NCBI GenBank assembly: GCA_002356215.1
Contig: AP017959.1
Span: 1,178,001-1,242,000 of the forward strand
Direction of reading: 5' to 3'
From: [Synechococcus] sp. NIES-970
Lineage (GTDB): Bacteria; Cyanobacteriota; Cyanobacteriia; Cyanobacteriales; MRBY01
Length of the DNA: 64,000 bases
Shown: in pieces, positions 1 to 8,533 of the stretch
Position numbering within the stretch: the first letter of the stretch is position 1
Layout: the number at the start of each line of letters is the position of its first letter
The notes under the pieces: generated by a model
Databases searched by the model: none
Told to the model about the DNA's origin: nothing
Seen by the model: the letters and a program-made list of their open reading frames with translations, nothing else
Made by a program: the position numbers and the translations under genes

Positions 1-549
1 CTGGAGATATTTGGGGACATCAGCCGCAATTTGTGCAGCTTGGGTTTCGGCCCATTGGAAATCTGTGGCTTGATCGATCACAACTTTTAATTCACTGACA
101 TGGTCATAAACCTCTGGCAGTGGTGCTTTAAAGAGCTTAGGGGAAAGGGTAATCCAGTCAAAATCACCACTGAGGGGATGGGCGCCGGAGGTTTCTAAAT
201 GCAGGGGGAAACCCATCGCTTTTAAACCCGTGGTGAGGGGGCCAAGATCATGCATTAAAGGTTCACCACCAGTGATCACAATAATTTTGGGTTGCGCTGC
301 TACCACCTGTTCTTTTAACTGGGCGACGGTAATCTGGGGATGGCGTTTGGGGTTCCAGGAAATTTTTGTGTCGCACCAGGGACAACCCACATCACACCCG
401 GCAAGGCGAATGAAAAAAGCCGCTGTGCCAAACCAAAAGCCTTCCCCCTGGATCGAATGGAAGGTTTCCACGACGGGATAGGTGACGGCTGCCACATCTA
501 AAGGATCAACAGAATCAGACAAGGGTCGCGGTGCGGTATGAATGGCCAT
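1..549 (-). CDS. queE: 7-carboxy-7-deazaguanine synthase QueE (radical SAM), 3' end outside window
   Basis: QueE converts 6-carboxytetrahydropterin to 7-carboxy-7-deazaguanine in the queuosine/preQ1 pathway. The window holds the first 183 codons; the C-terminus lies beyond position 1. Visible in the translation are three cysteines in a CX3CX2C arrangement (C52, C56, C59, context AGCDVGCPWCD), the 4Fe-4S signature of the QueE branch of radical SAM enzymes, preceded by HSIQGEG and followed by the ITGGEP SAM-binding motif. I chose the ATG at 547-549 because the next residues run without a break into the QueE N-terminus. It is divergent from thiE. Other queuosine genes are not in the window. The family assignment is secure; only the missing end is unknown. 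Confidence 0.9.
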   Translation of the reverse strand, partial: MAIHTAPRPLSDSVDPLDVAAVTYPVVETFHSIQGEGFWFGTAAFFIRLAGCDVGCPWCDTKISWNPKRHPQITVAQLKEQVVAAQPKIIVITGGEPLMHDLGPLTTGLKAMGFPLHLETSGAHPLSGDFDWITLSPKLFKAPLPEVYDHVSELKVVIDQATDFQWAETQAAQIAADVPKYLQ

Positions 550-700
550 GGCCTTGGGCAACGGAAAATAACACAGGGTTAATACTTTATTCTAAAAGGC
601 GATCGCCTGTCGCTGGGGCAATGACAAAAAAAGCCCAGAGATCGCCCTAGGAATCAGCTAAAGTAAAGATTTGCCCCCACCCGTCACGTTTACTGCCTCC

Positions 701-1768
701 ATGGTTACACCCCACCGATCTGATACCACCGCAGTTTTTCGCATCCTCGATGCCAACCTCGACCGAGCCCGGGAAGGACTCCGGATCATCGAGGAATGGT
801 TCCGTTTTGGTCTCAATCACACCGAACTGGCCGCCCGTTGTAAAGAAATGCGCCAAACCCTGGCCCAGTGGCACCACGACGAACTCCGCGCCGCCCGGGA
901 TACCCCCAACGATGTGGGCACAGCTTTAAGCCATCCCCAGGAAGAAGTCCGCGCTGATGTCCAAGCCCTGCTCCGGGCAAATCTCTGCCGTGTCGAGGAA
1001 GCGCTGCGGGTGCTAGAGGAATACGCCAAACTCTATAAAACGGAGATGGCGATCGCCTGCAAACAAATGCGTTATCAGGTCTATGCCCTCGAAAGTCAAC
1101 TATTTAGCCCCCATCTGCAACAGCGTCTAGAAACGGCACGGCTCTATCTGGTGACCTCTCCCCATGACCGGCTCCTTGAAATCGTCGAAGCGGCCCTCCA
1201 GGGGGGCGTTGAAATCGTGCAATACCGCGATAAGGAAACCCCCGATGAACAGCGCTTCGCCCAGGCGATCGCCTTGAAAAAATTATGCGATCGCTACCAA
1301 GCCCTTTTTCTCGTCAATGACCGCGTGGACCTTGCCCTAGCCGTGGACGCCGATGGAGTACATCTGGGTCAAACAGATTTACCCATCGCCACCGCCCGGC
1401 AAATTTTAGGCCCCAGTAAAATTATTGGCTGCTCCACCACTAATCCTACGGAACTCGAAAAAGCCCTCAATGAAGGGGCCGATTATGTGGGCGTTGGCCC
1501 CGTCTATGAAACCCCCACCAAACCAGGGAAAGCCGCAGCGGGTCACAGTTATGTCAGCTATGCCAAAGACCATTGCCCCGTGCCCTGGTTTGCCATCGGA
1601 AGCATTGATACCGAAAACCTAGGAGATGTTCTGGCGGCCGGAGCTGAACGGGTGGCGGTGGTGCGTTCATTGATGCACAGCGAAAACCCGACCTTGACAG
1701 CACAATATTTTGCCGCACAACTAAAGCGTCAACAAACCCTACAGGATTGCGAGGAGGCCACCGCATAA
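701..1768 (+). CDS. thiE: Thiamine-phosphate synthase ThiE with N-terminal extra domain
   Basis: ThiE couples the thiazole phosphate and HMP-PP to give thiamine phosphate. The product (355 aa from this start) is about 140 residues longer than the bacterial single-domain enzyme. Residues ~10-130 form the N-terminal domain usual in cyanobacterial ThiE (ThiD2-type), and ~145-345 the TIM-barrel synthase with IVQYRDK, LVNDRVD, HLGQTDLP and VGPVYETPTKPG. A TTG at 671 in the same frame could extend it by 10 residues; the ATG at 701 is preferred although neither has a clear ribosome site. The stop abuts the thiS start directly (TAAATG), so the two are almost certainly co-transcribed. No TPP riboswitch is visible upstream, unlike thiC. 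Confidence 0.92.
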   Translation: MVTPHRSDTTAVFRILDANLDRAREGLRIIEEWFRFGLNHTELAARCKEMRQTLAQWHHDELRAARDTPNDVGTALSHPQEEVRADVQALLRANLCRVEEALRVLEEYAKLYKTEMAIACKQMRYQVYALESQLFSPHLQQRLETARLYLVTSPHDRLLEIVEAALQGGVEIVQYRDKETPDEQRFAQAIALKKLCDRYQALFLVNDRVDLALAVDADGVHLGQTDLPIATARQILGPSKIIGCSTTNPTELEKALNEGADYVGVGPVYETPTKPGKAAAGHSYVSYAKDHCPVPWFAIGSIDTENLGDVLAAGAERVAVVRSLMHSENPTLTAQYFAAQLKRQQTLQDCEEATA

Positions 1769-1972
1769 ATGATTGATGTTTGGGTCAATGGTGAACTAAA
1801 AACCGCGCCGAGCGAATTGTCCTTGCCTCGTTTTCTGGAGCAGTTGGGCTTGAATCCGCGCCTCGTGGCTGTGGAATATAACGGCGAAATTCTCCACCGT
1901 CAGCATTGGGAACATACTCTAATTCAGCCAGGCGATCGCCTGGAGATTGTCACCATTGTCGGTGGCGGCTGA
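1769..1972 (+). CDS. thiS: Sulfur carrier protein ThiS
   Basis: A 67-residue ubiquitin-fold sulfur carrier. It begins with a short beta-strand (IDVWVNGEL) and ends in VTIVGGG; the C-terminal glycines are adenylated and then thiocarboxylated to donate sulfur for the thiazole ring of thiamine. Length fits the family (65-75 aa). The start codon follows the thiE stop with no spacer, so translation is probably coupled. ThiG and ThiF are not in the window. Confidence 0.9.
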   Translation: MIDVWVNGELKTAPSELSLPRFLEQLGLNPRLVAVEYNGEILHRQHWEHTLIQPGDRLEIVTIVGGG

Positions 1973-2016
1973 GGGTTACACTACAGAACAACACATCTCC
2001 ATTCCTTGAGCGAAAA

Positions 2017-2217
2017 ATGAGTCAAACCGTAAACTGCGCCGTTGAATGTATCAACGGTTGCATCCTAGGGGAAGACTGCCCCAACAAAGAATACGCAGCC
2101 CAGGCCAGTGAGTTTTTGCAGACCGTCTCCATCGACAAAATGCACGAAATCGCCGAAGCTGCTCGCCTGAAAAAAATGATGGAACCGCCTAAATGGGTGA
2201 TTCCCGACGATATTTAG
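2017..2217 (+). CDS. Small Cys-rich conserved-type protein, unknown function
   Basis: A 66-residue soluble protein 44 bp after thiS and on the same strand. The N-terminus carries four cysteines in a CX3CX3CX5C arrangement (C7, C11, C15, C21), followed by a helical, charged segment and the C-terminal PPKWVIPDDI. The cysteine cluster could bind a metal or form disulfides, but no known family motif is recognised. The ATG at 2017 is chosen because the extension to 1906 runs through thiS in another frame. Position after thiS suggests, without proving, that it shares the transcript. Confidence 0.7.
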   Translation: MSQTVNCAVECINGCILGEDCPNKEYAAQASEFLQTVSIDKMHEIAEAARLKKMMEPPKWVIPDDI

Positions 2218-2248
2218 ACAGTGCTTACTGTGGTTTTTTGGCTCAATC

Positions 2249-3133
2249 ATGACCCAAAGTATCGACCATGATTTGTTGTTTAAGGAGTTGCTGACGACTT
2301 TTTTCTGGGATTTCTTGGCACTTTTTGCCCCTGAAGTCCTAGAAGCAGCCGAACGCGACTCTTTAACCTTTCTCACCCAAGAAGTTTTCAATGACCTGCC
2401 TGGTCAAGCACGGCGCAATGTGGACATTGTGGCGAAACTTCGTTTCCGGGGCCAAGAAACTTGCTTTTTAGTACACATCGAAAATCAAGCCACGCCCCAG
2501 GCAGATTTTGCGGCGAGAATGTTTCTCTATTTTGCACGGCTGTACGAAAAATATCGCCTACCCATTTATCCCATTGCGCTATTCTCCTACCGTTCTCCCC
2601 AGAGGCCAGAACCAGAGATTTTTTTGGTGGCATTTCCCACCAAGCAAATCCTCAGTAACCGAATCCGGTTGCTGCTGCGCTCATGGCGAAAATGAAGTTT
2701 AGTCCAGAGGAACGCCCAAAAGTCAAGTTAGAATGTCTACGGATGATTGTGACGCTGCGTTTGGATTCAGCCAGAATTCATCTGTTGTCGGGTTTTGTAG
2801 ATACTTATCTGAAGGTTAAATATGGCAGAACAGCAGATCTTTGAGCAGGAATTACACCAAATTCAGCCCCAAGAAGAAGCCCAAGTGCTACGAATTGTGA
2901 CTTCCTGGATGGAGGAAGGTCGTCAAGAAGGGCGCCAAGATGAAGCTCGTAAGTTAATTTTACGATTTATCCAACAGCGCTTCCCAGAACAGGTTTCAAA
3001 ATTTCAAGCACAGATTCAAGCCCTTGATCTAGACCAATTAGATGCTTTAAGCGATCGCCTATTTGGGTTCGAGTCGATCACGGAATTAGAAACCTGGCTA
3101 CGGGAAGACCCAGCGGCAGGCGATTTGACCTAA
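2249..3133 (+). pseudogene. Broken Rpn-family (PD-(D/E)XK nuclease/transposase-like) gene
   Basis: Three collinear fragments of one family are spread over two frames. Residues from 2249 give the N-terminal nuclease-like part (DHDLLFKELL, VDIVAKLRF, LVHIENQ). The frame is lost near 2650, just after FLVAFP. The next part, NPVAAALMAKMKFSPEERPK, reads in a second frame from 2662 and continues through LECLRMIVTLRLDSARIHLL. At about 2820 the reading returns to the first frame (AEQQIFEQEL) and runs to the stop at 3131-3133, ending in a Glu/Gln/Gly-rich helix and a DUF4351-like tail. Intact family members have roughly 20 more codons between the first two fragments, so a small deletion and at least two frame changes are inferred. 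The last part (2822-3133) could still be translated as a 103-residue protein. Its stop overlaps the convergent protease gene by 4 bp. Confidence 0.75.
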
Positions 3134-4641
3134 CTGCCAAGGATAAACAGACTCAGTAACGTACCACTGTTCCACAGGCTATGGAGAAGCATTGGTGCCA
3201 GAAGATTACGAGATTTAACGTAGACAAACCCGAGAATGATACCTAGGGTCATTAGCGGCAACACTTCCGACAGGCTCATATGGGCGATCGCAAACAAAAA
3301 GGCACTCAGGATAATACTCCCCCAAACGGGCATATAACGGGTGAGGGAGGGCAGGAGAAAACCCCGGAACATAATTTCTTCAAAGAGAGGGGCCATCACC
3401 GAAGCAGTGAGAAAGAAAATGGTCAGGGCCACTTGATCCTGGGCTTTGAGGGCAAGAAACAGGAGTGGATTACTTCCCCCCTGGCCTTGCCAGATGAGTT
3501 GATTGAGCAGGGAAACCAAAAGCACGAGGGGAAGGGCAACCATGTAGCCCCCAAAGCCCCAGACTGTCCAGTTATCTAACCATTTCACCTGAAACCAATC
3601 CCGAGGCAAGGGCCGAAACTCCCAGAGCGAAATGGCTAAAACCCCTAAGCCAGCGATCGCCATCAATGAATAGGTAACAAGGGTATAGACCGCTTTTTCC
3701 CGCACGGCCCAGGCCGCAGCATTTAGATTTAAACCCTGGAGCGCTAGGGGGAGAATAAGGGGCAGGACAATTTGACCAACCAGAAAAAAACCAATGATAA
3801 ACACCTGCCAAATAATTTCGCCATCCCAAGGGGTTTCCCAAGCTGCCTGGGTATCGATGTAGAGCAGCGATTCGTGCCGTTTGCGGAGCGCTTGAACCCC
3901 CAAAAAAATCAAAAAGCCGAAGCCAAATAACCCTACACTAAACGGCAAAATGGTAATGACCGTGAGTTTTAAAAAGGCCTGTTGTGCATTCTGTTGAATT
4001 TGCCGTTGGATCTGCCCCAGGGCGATCGCATTACCTTGGAGTTGATAGAGCTGCTGGTAATTTTGTTGCTCAAACCAAGCCTCGAACGATGCTGTGGCTA
4101 GGGGAGTGAGATCAGCGGGGATTTGCGCTTCGAGCCAGAGGGGTTTGAGGGTCTGAACCGTGTCCGTGAGGCGGGAATTATCTGTGGTTGTGATGCTCTC
4201 CCATTGTTGGCGGGCGGCGTCAAACTGTTGTTGGGTGGCGTAGAGGATGCCGAGCTTGAGGTGGAGCTCATCAATTAAGCTACGGGTTTCGGCGATCGCC
4301 TTTTGGTTGGCTGAGGGCCTACGGTTTGCCGAGCTCCCCTGGATGAGCCGCAAATTTGCTTCGCTACTGCTGAGGACGCTCTGGTACTGAGTAATGGCGT
4401 TCCCGTAGGGGTCTTGCCCCGTCAGTTGAGTGACGAGGGTGGCGATCGCCTCGGGGGAAGTGCTCGAAGCGGAATTGGGGTCGTATTCTGCCGCCTGGAG
4501 CACCAAGTTTGTTTGATACAGCTCTAGACGCCCCTGGATTTGGGGTTCTTGGAAACTGGCCCACAGGGAAGACAAGAGCGGCACCAGAGTGATCACCGTC
4601 AACAGAATTAGAATTACACGCTTCACGTTCGACATCCGCAC
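3130..4641 (-). CDS. CPBP-family intramembrane protease (CAAX-like), large extracytoplasmic insert
   Basis: A 503-residue membrane protein. A signal-anchor helix at ~8-28 is followed by about 190 polar residues, probably outside the membrane and helical (Gln-rich), then about seven or eight hydrophobic segments. The C-terminal third has the CPBP/Abi signature: FEEIMFRG (EExxxR, ~residue 422), the FAIAHMS histidine motif (~452) and a later HSLWN. In this family these residues form a glutamate/histidine site for intramembrane proteolysis. The substrate is unknown. A second in-frame ATG lies two codons downstream. Its stop overlaps the stop of the upstream Rpn pseudogene (sequence CTAA). Confidence 0.85.
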   Translation of the reverse strand: MRMSNVKRVILILLTVITLVPLLSSLWASFQEPQIQGRLELYQTNLVLQAAEYDPNSASSTSPEAIATLVTQLTGQDPYGNAITQYQSVLSSSEANLRLIQGSSANRRPSANQKAIAETRSLIDELHLKLGILYATQQQFDAARQQWESITTTDNSRLTDTVQTLKPLWLEAQIPADLTPLATASFEAWFEQQNYQQLYQLQGNAIALGQIQRQIQQNAQQAFLKLTVITILPFSVGLFGFGFLIFLGVQALRKRHESLLYIDTQAAWETPWDGEIIWQVFIIGFFLVGQIVLPLILPLALQGLNLNAAAWAVREKAVYTLVTYSLMAIAGLGVLAISLWEFRPLPRDWFQVKWLDNWTVWGFGGYMVALPLVLLVSLLNQLIWQGQGGSNPLLFLALKAQDQVALTIFFLTASVMAPLFEEIMFRGFLLPSLTRYMPVWGSIILSAFLFAIAHMSLSEVLPLMTLGIILGFVYVKSRNLLAPMLLHSLWNSGTLLSLFILGS

Positions 4642-4716
4642 AAAAACAGTGGATCTAGCCTAGCCTGTTGTTTCTCATCGGATCAACATGAACCTGGATC
4701 TATCTAAAAATTTCGG

Positions 4717-6246
4717 CTAAATTTGTCGCCAAAGCTTGATGCTACCATCGGATCCCCCGGCGGCGAGGGTGCGACCATCAGCACTCAGGGCCAGGGAAAG
4801 AAGGCGCTGGTGATCACTGTGGTCGGCTTCACTGAAATAGAGTGTAGTGAGGGGCTCCGGAATTCCCAATTGCCAAACTTTGATTGTGCTGTCGGCGCTG
4901 CCACTGAATAAAAAATTACCTTGGCCACTGAATAGGAGTTTGGTGATTGGTTTGTCGTGGGCTTTCAGGGTAAAACAAGGTACTGTTTCAGGGAGAGTTT
5001 CCAGGGTATTGAGATCTAACTGCCACAGGTGAATTAACCCCTGATCGCCGCCTGAGGCAAACAGTTTTCCATCAGCGCGAATGGCGATCGCCTGAATGGT
5101 TTCAGCGGGATCATTTTTAAGGCTACCAAGCAGGTGGTGGTCTGGGGTGCGCCAAAATTTCAGTACACCTTCTGTCCCCCCACTGATAAACAGATTTTCT
5201 TGAGGCGCCAGGGCGATCGCCTGAATTTGATCATTAAGATCAAGGGTTTCTTGGGTAAGGCGACCATCCTGGAGTTGCCATTGCCGGAGGGTCTGATCGT
5301 GGCTGCCACTGATGAGCCTTTTATTTACCGTCACCGCCAGAGCATAGACCGCCCCGAGGTGCCCCTCTAGGGTTTGCTGGAGTTCTAATTGGGGAATGCT
5401 TCTTTGGGGATCTAGCTGCCAGAGCTTGATTTCTGAGGAAAAACCACTGCTGGCGATCGCCAAACCCTGGGCGCTGTCTTCCAACGGGATAAACTTCAGA
5501 TTCAGAATCCCCTGGTCATGGGCTGTCACCTGGGAAATTTGTTTACCATCTTCCACCTGCCACAACTTGAGTTGATGGTCCCAACCACCGCTGGCAAGAA
5601 ACCGTTGATCATGGCTAAACGCTAAAGCACTCACACAATCTTTGTGGGCGGCCAAGGTTCTTAGAAGTTGCCACTGTTGTTTTGGGGGCGGTTCCGGGGA
5701 GGCCGTCGTGGGGAAAATTGTTTCCCAAGGGTCAGCGATCGCCTCTAGATCGGCCCCCACCGCAAGCCCTGGAGCCGATCGCTGAGTAGCCGGCTCCTGA
5801 TGCTGTGCTAAAAAAGCCTGTTCCAGATTGGTCAAGCGCTCATCTAAGGCCGCTTGGTTTAAATATTGCACCACCTGGGTTAAAGCAGTTTCAAAACTGT
5901 GGAGATAGGTTTGAAGCTCCTCCTCCGTCTCCACTTGCTTCGGATGACTCCTATGCTCAGTTGCTTGGCGAATTTTTGCCTCCAAGGGTTCGAGGGCGTC
6001 TTTGAACTGCGCCTGAATCCGTTGCTCTAGCCCCCTGAGCATCCCAAGGGTCTGCCGCCGTTGCTGTTTTTGTTGGGCGAGACGATTAAAAAAACTTAGC
6101 CCGACTGCCCCCCAGAGTAATAGGGTTGTGATGAGATACCCACCGCCTAGACGCCACTCCCAGAGCCACACCAACAATGCAAGGAGCAGTAAACCAAATT
6201 CTGCTATCTCAAATCGTTGTTGCTTTTTCCCCGTTGGCATGGGCAT
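4717..6246 (-). CDS. WD40-repeat protein with N-terminal membrane and coiled-coil segments
   Basis: 509 residues. Residues ~10-55 hold two hydrophobic helices, ~60-150 are rich in Gln/Glu/Leu and look like a coiled coil, ~150-190 are a Pro-rich linker, and ~195-509 contain about seven WD40 units (for example LASGGWDHQLKLW, LISGSHDQTLRQW, LFSGSADSTIKVW, LAAGGSDGSIKLW), enough for one beta-propeller. It is probably a membrane-anchored scaffold; no enzymatic domain is visible. It lies between mgtE and the CPBP protease on the same strand, with gaps of 24 and 75 bp, so a three-gene transcript is possible. Confidence 0.85.
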   Translation of the reverse strand: MPMPTGKKQQRFEIAEFGLLLLALLVWLWEWRLGGGYLITTLLLWGAVGLSFFNRLAQQKQQRRQTLGMLRGLEQRIQAQFKDALEPLEAKIRQATEHRSHPKQVETEEELQTYLHSFETALTQVVQYLNQAALDERLTNLEQAFLAQHQEPATQRSAPGLAVGADLEAIADPWETIFPTTASPEPPPKQQWQLLRTLAAHKDCVSALAFSHDQRFLASGGWDHQLKLWQVEDGKQISQVTAHDQGILNLKFIPLEDSAQGLAIASSGFSSEIKLWQLDPQRSIPQLELQQTLEGHLGAVYALAVTVNKRLISGSHDQTLRQWQLQDGRLTQETLDLNDQIQAIALAPQENLFISGGTEGVLKFWRTPDHHLLGSLKNDPAETIQAIAIRADGKLFASGGDQGLIHLWQLDLNTLETLPETVPCFTLKAHDKPITKLLFSGQGNFLFSGSADSTIKVWQLGIPEPLTTLYFSEADHSDHQRLLSLALSADGRTLAAGGSDGSIKLWRQI

Positions 6247-6270
6247 CTCCGTGTAACTTTATCCGCCCCA

Positions 6271-7641
6271 TCATAACCCCAACATCAGCCGAGCGATATT
6301 GAAGTAAATCAAAACGCCAATCACATCTACTGCGGTCGTGATAAAAGGAGCGGACATTAAGGCCGGGTCCAGGCCCAAGTAGCGGAATAGGAAAGGTAAC
6401 GAAGAGCCTGCCACAGAAGCCAATACCGCGATCGCCACCAAGCTGACACCCACCGAAATTGCCACCGCCAGATCTCCCTGGAGAAAATAGGCCCAAATAA
6501 TCACCACAGTGCCTAAGATGAGCCCCAACAATGCCCCGGCGATCGCCTCACGGATAACCACTTTTCCTGGCCCTAGATCATTGAGATCCTCGGTGTTCAG
6601 ACCCCGGATCACCACCGTTGAAGACTGGGCCCCCACATTTCCCCCCGTCCCTGTGAGGAGCGGAATAAACGCAGCAAGAATCACCACCTCTTGCAGTAAT
6701 GCTTCCTGAGATTTAATGATCCAGCCCGTAAACGTATTTGTAATCAACAGCACAAACAGCCACACTACCCGTTGCCGTGCCACTGTCCATAGGTTCATCT
6801 GGAAATAATTATCCCCATCCGTCTGCAGACCCCCCAGAGCATAAATATCTTCGGTCGTTTCTTGCTCAATAATGTCAATCACATCATCAACCGTCACCAC
6901 GCCGACCAGACGGTTTTCTCGGTCTACCACTGGCAAGGCCAATAGGTCATAGCGTTGGATGGTCCGGGCCACTTCCTCTTGGTCTGTATCCGTATGCACC
7001 GAAACCACATCCCGGGTCATAATTGCCGATAGCGGCAGATCTAAGTCTGCAATGACCAAATCTCGTAGGGAAACGATCCCAACGAGCTGGCGAGAAGCAT
7101 TGGTGACGTAGAGGTAGTAGATGATTTCTGATTTGTTGGCCTGTTGGCGAATTCGCTCAATGGTCTCGGCAACCGTAAAGGTTTCTTTGAGGGAGATGTA
7201 TTCTGGGGTCATCACCCGACCCGCAGTATCCTCTTCGTAGCCCAAAAGTAAGTTCGTGGCTTGTCTTTCTTCTGGGCTCAGTTGCTCTAGCAGTTGCCGG
7301 ACAATCTTAGCGGGTAGTTCATCAAAAAGACGCACCCGGTCATCGGGAGACATCTGGTCAACGACATCTTGCACCTCCTGACGTTTGAACTTCTGCACAA
7401 GGGCTTGCTGCACAGAAGAATCGAGATATTCATAGACTTCGATGGCCTCAGCTTTGGAGAGTAAACGAAAGGCGATCACCTGCATTGACTCTGGCAAATC
7501 TTCGATCGCCTCAGCAATATCAACGGGCTGAACAGGCACCAATAATGATTTAGCCCCCTGTAAATTATTCGATTCCAATAAAATCAGCAATTGGCTTCGG
7601 ACCAACTGGCGTAGCTCAGTATGTTTAGCAGATGTAGTCAT
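6271..7641 (-). CDS. mgtE: Magnesium transporter MgtE
   Basis: Mg2+-gated Mg2+ channel of the inner membrane. From the ATG at 7641 the protein has 456 residues, the usual length. Order: MgtE_N superhelical domain (~20-130, with MSPDDRVRLFDELP), two CBS domains (~135-255, with DLPLSAIMTRDVVSV and LVGVVTVDDVIDIIEQE), the connecting helix, then five transmembrane helices (~275-456) with the pore sequence LTGTGGNVGAQSS. An upstream in-frame TTG (7677) would add 12 residues; the ATG is preferred. It is divergent from the RNA-binding protein gene across a 375-bp gap. Confidence 0.92.
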   Translation of the reverse strand: MTTSAKHTELRQLVRSQLLILLESNNLQGAKSLLVPVQPVDIAEAIEDLPESMQVIAFRLLSKAEAIEVYEYLDSSVQQALVQKFKRQEVQDVVDQMSPDDRVRLFDELPAKIVRQLLEQLSPEERQATNLLLGYEEDTAGRVMTPEYISLKETFTVAETIERIRQQANKSEIIYYLYVTNASRQLVGIVSLRDLVIADLDLPLSAIMTRDVVSVHTDTDQEEVARTIQRYDLLALPVVDRENRLVGVVTVDDVIDIIEQETTEDIYALGGLQTDGDNYFQMNLWTVARQRVVWLFVLLITNTFTGWIIKSQEALLQEVVILAAFIPLLTGTGGNVGAQSSTVVIRGLNTEDLNDLGPGKVVIREAIAGALLGLILGTVVIIWAYFLQGDLAVAISVGVSLVAIAVLASVAGSSLPFLFRYLGLDPALMSAPFITTAVDVIGVLIYFNIARLMLGL

Positions 7642-8016
7642 CTTGGTGGATCGTTTCGCCTCGAAATTTGCTGCCAAAAAGCGCCTGGGAAATCAGAGTG
7701 ATGGCTGAAAAAAGGATAACCCTGGCCTTATTTAAGTACAAGTGCTCAGACTATCAGTAAAGTGAAAAGGGTGCTTCATAAAACTTTATTCATTGTACAA
7801 AACAACTGCTTCCGGAACTTGTGTTTACTTTTTTGACTGTGTTAGCCTAGTAACGTTGGGAATCAAAAGAATTCGAAAGTACTCGGTTACGGTTTTGTCT
7901 CGTTTGGTATTGTGTTCGGTTACGACAGTATTGACAGAAAATCTCCCCGCCCGATACGACTACGAACTCTCCTTCCCCGATGCACAGATTAAGTCATCTT
8001 TAAGGAGACAATTTTT
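7642..8016. other. Intergenic region between mgtE and rbp; probable long rbp leader
   Basis: A 375-bp divergent spacer. The right part is probably the promoter and 5' leader of the RRM gene. It contains two copies of TCGGTTACG (7883-7891 and 7916-7924), 33 bp apart start to start, and an AAGGAG ribosome site just before the rbp start. No convincing ORF: the open frame beginning at 7793 runs into the rbp start in another frame and lacks recognisable sequence. Confidence 0.5.
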
Positions 8017-8265
8017 ATGTCAATTTACGTTGGAAACCTCGACTACGCGGTAGAAGAAGACGATCTTCGTGAAGTGTTCAATGACTATGGCAAAGTAAAG
8101 CGTGTCTATTTACCCGTAGACCGTGAAACCCAGAGAAAGCGCGGTTTCGGCTTTGTAGAAATGTCTAGTGATGAAGAAGAAGATAAGGCGATCGAAGCCC
8201 TTGATGGAGCGAGCTGGATGGGCCGCGATATGAAAGTAAATAAGGCGCGTCCCCGCGACGAATAG
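8017..8265 (+). CDS. RRM-type RNA-binding protein (Rbp family), no glycine-rich tail
   Basis: An 82-residue single RNA-recognition-motif protein. RNP2 is IYVGNL (residues 3-8) and RNP1 is RGFGFVEM (~residues 42-49). Cyanobacterial Rbp proteins of this size bind mRNA; several are cold-inducible or help localise photosynthesis transcripts. This one ends at ARPRDE without the glycine-rich tail of the cold-induced type. AAGGAG is well placed before the ATG, and a strong intrinsic terminator follows, so it is a monocistronic unit. Which of the several rbp paralogs it is cannot be decided here. Confidence 0.92.
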   Translation: MSIYVGNLDYAVEEDDLREVFNDYGKVKRVYLPVDRETQRKRGFGFVEMSSDEEEDKAIEALDGASWMGRDMKVNKARPRDE

Positions 8266-8343
8266 ACATCAACAATTGGGGAGATGAGACTGTTTTCTTC
8301 GTCACAAGAGACCGCTACTCTTCCCTAAAATATCCTTTGTTTT

Positions 8344-8387
8344 CACTAGGTAAGAAAGTGGTTTAAATTTCTTACCTAGTGTTTTTT
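8344..8387 (+). terminator. Intrinsic terminator after rbp
   Basis: A perfect 14-bp stem (CACTAGGTAAGAAA pairing with TTTCTTACCTAGTG) with a 10-nt loop is followed directly by six T. It lies 79 bp after the rbp stop. Confidence 0.9.
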
Positions 8388-8533
8388 ATGGGCGATCGCC
8401 AATGTTTTTGTTGCCATTACACAGGAGGGCGAACCAAAGGACTTCCCAGGAAATAACCCCGGCGAGCCTGGCGGTCTTGAATCTCTCTGGAGCAAGGATT
8501 TAGGGAATATCTTCTTTGGTGCTGTGGGCTCAA

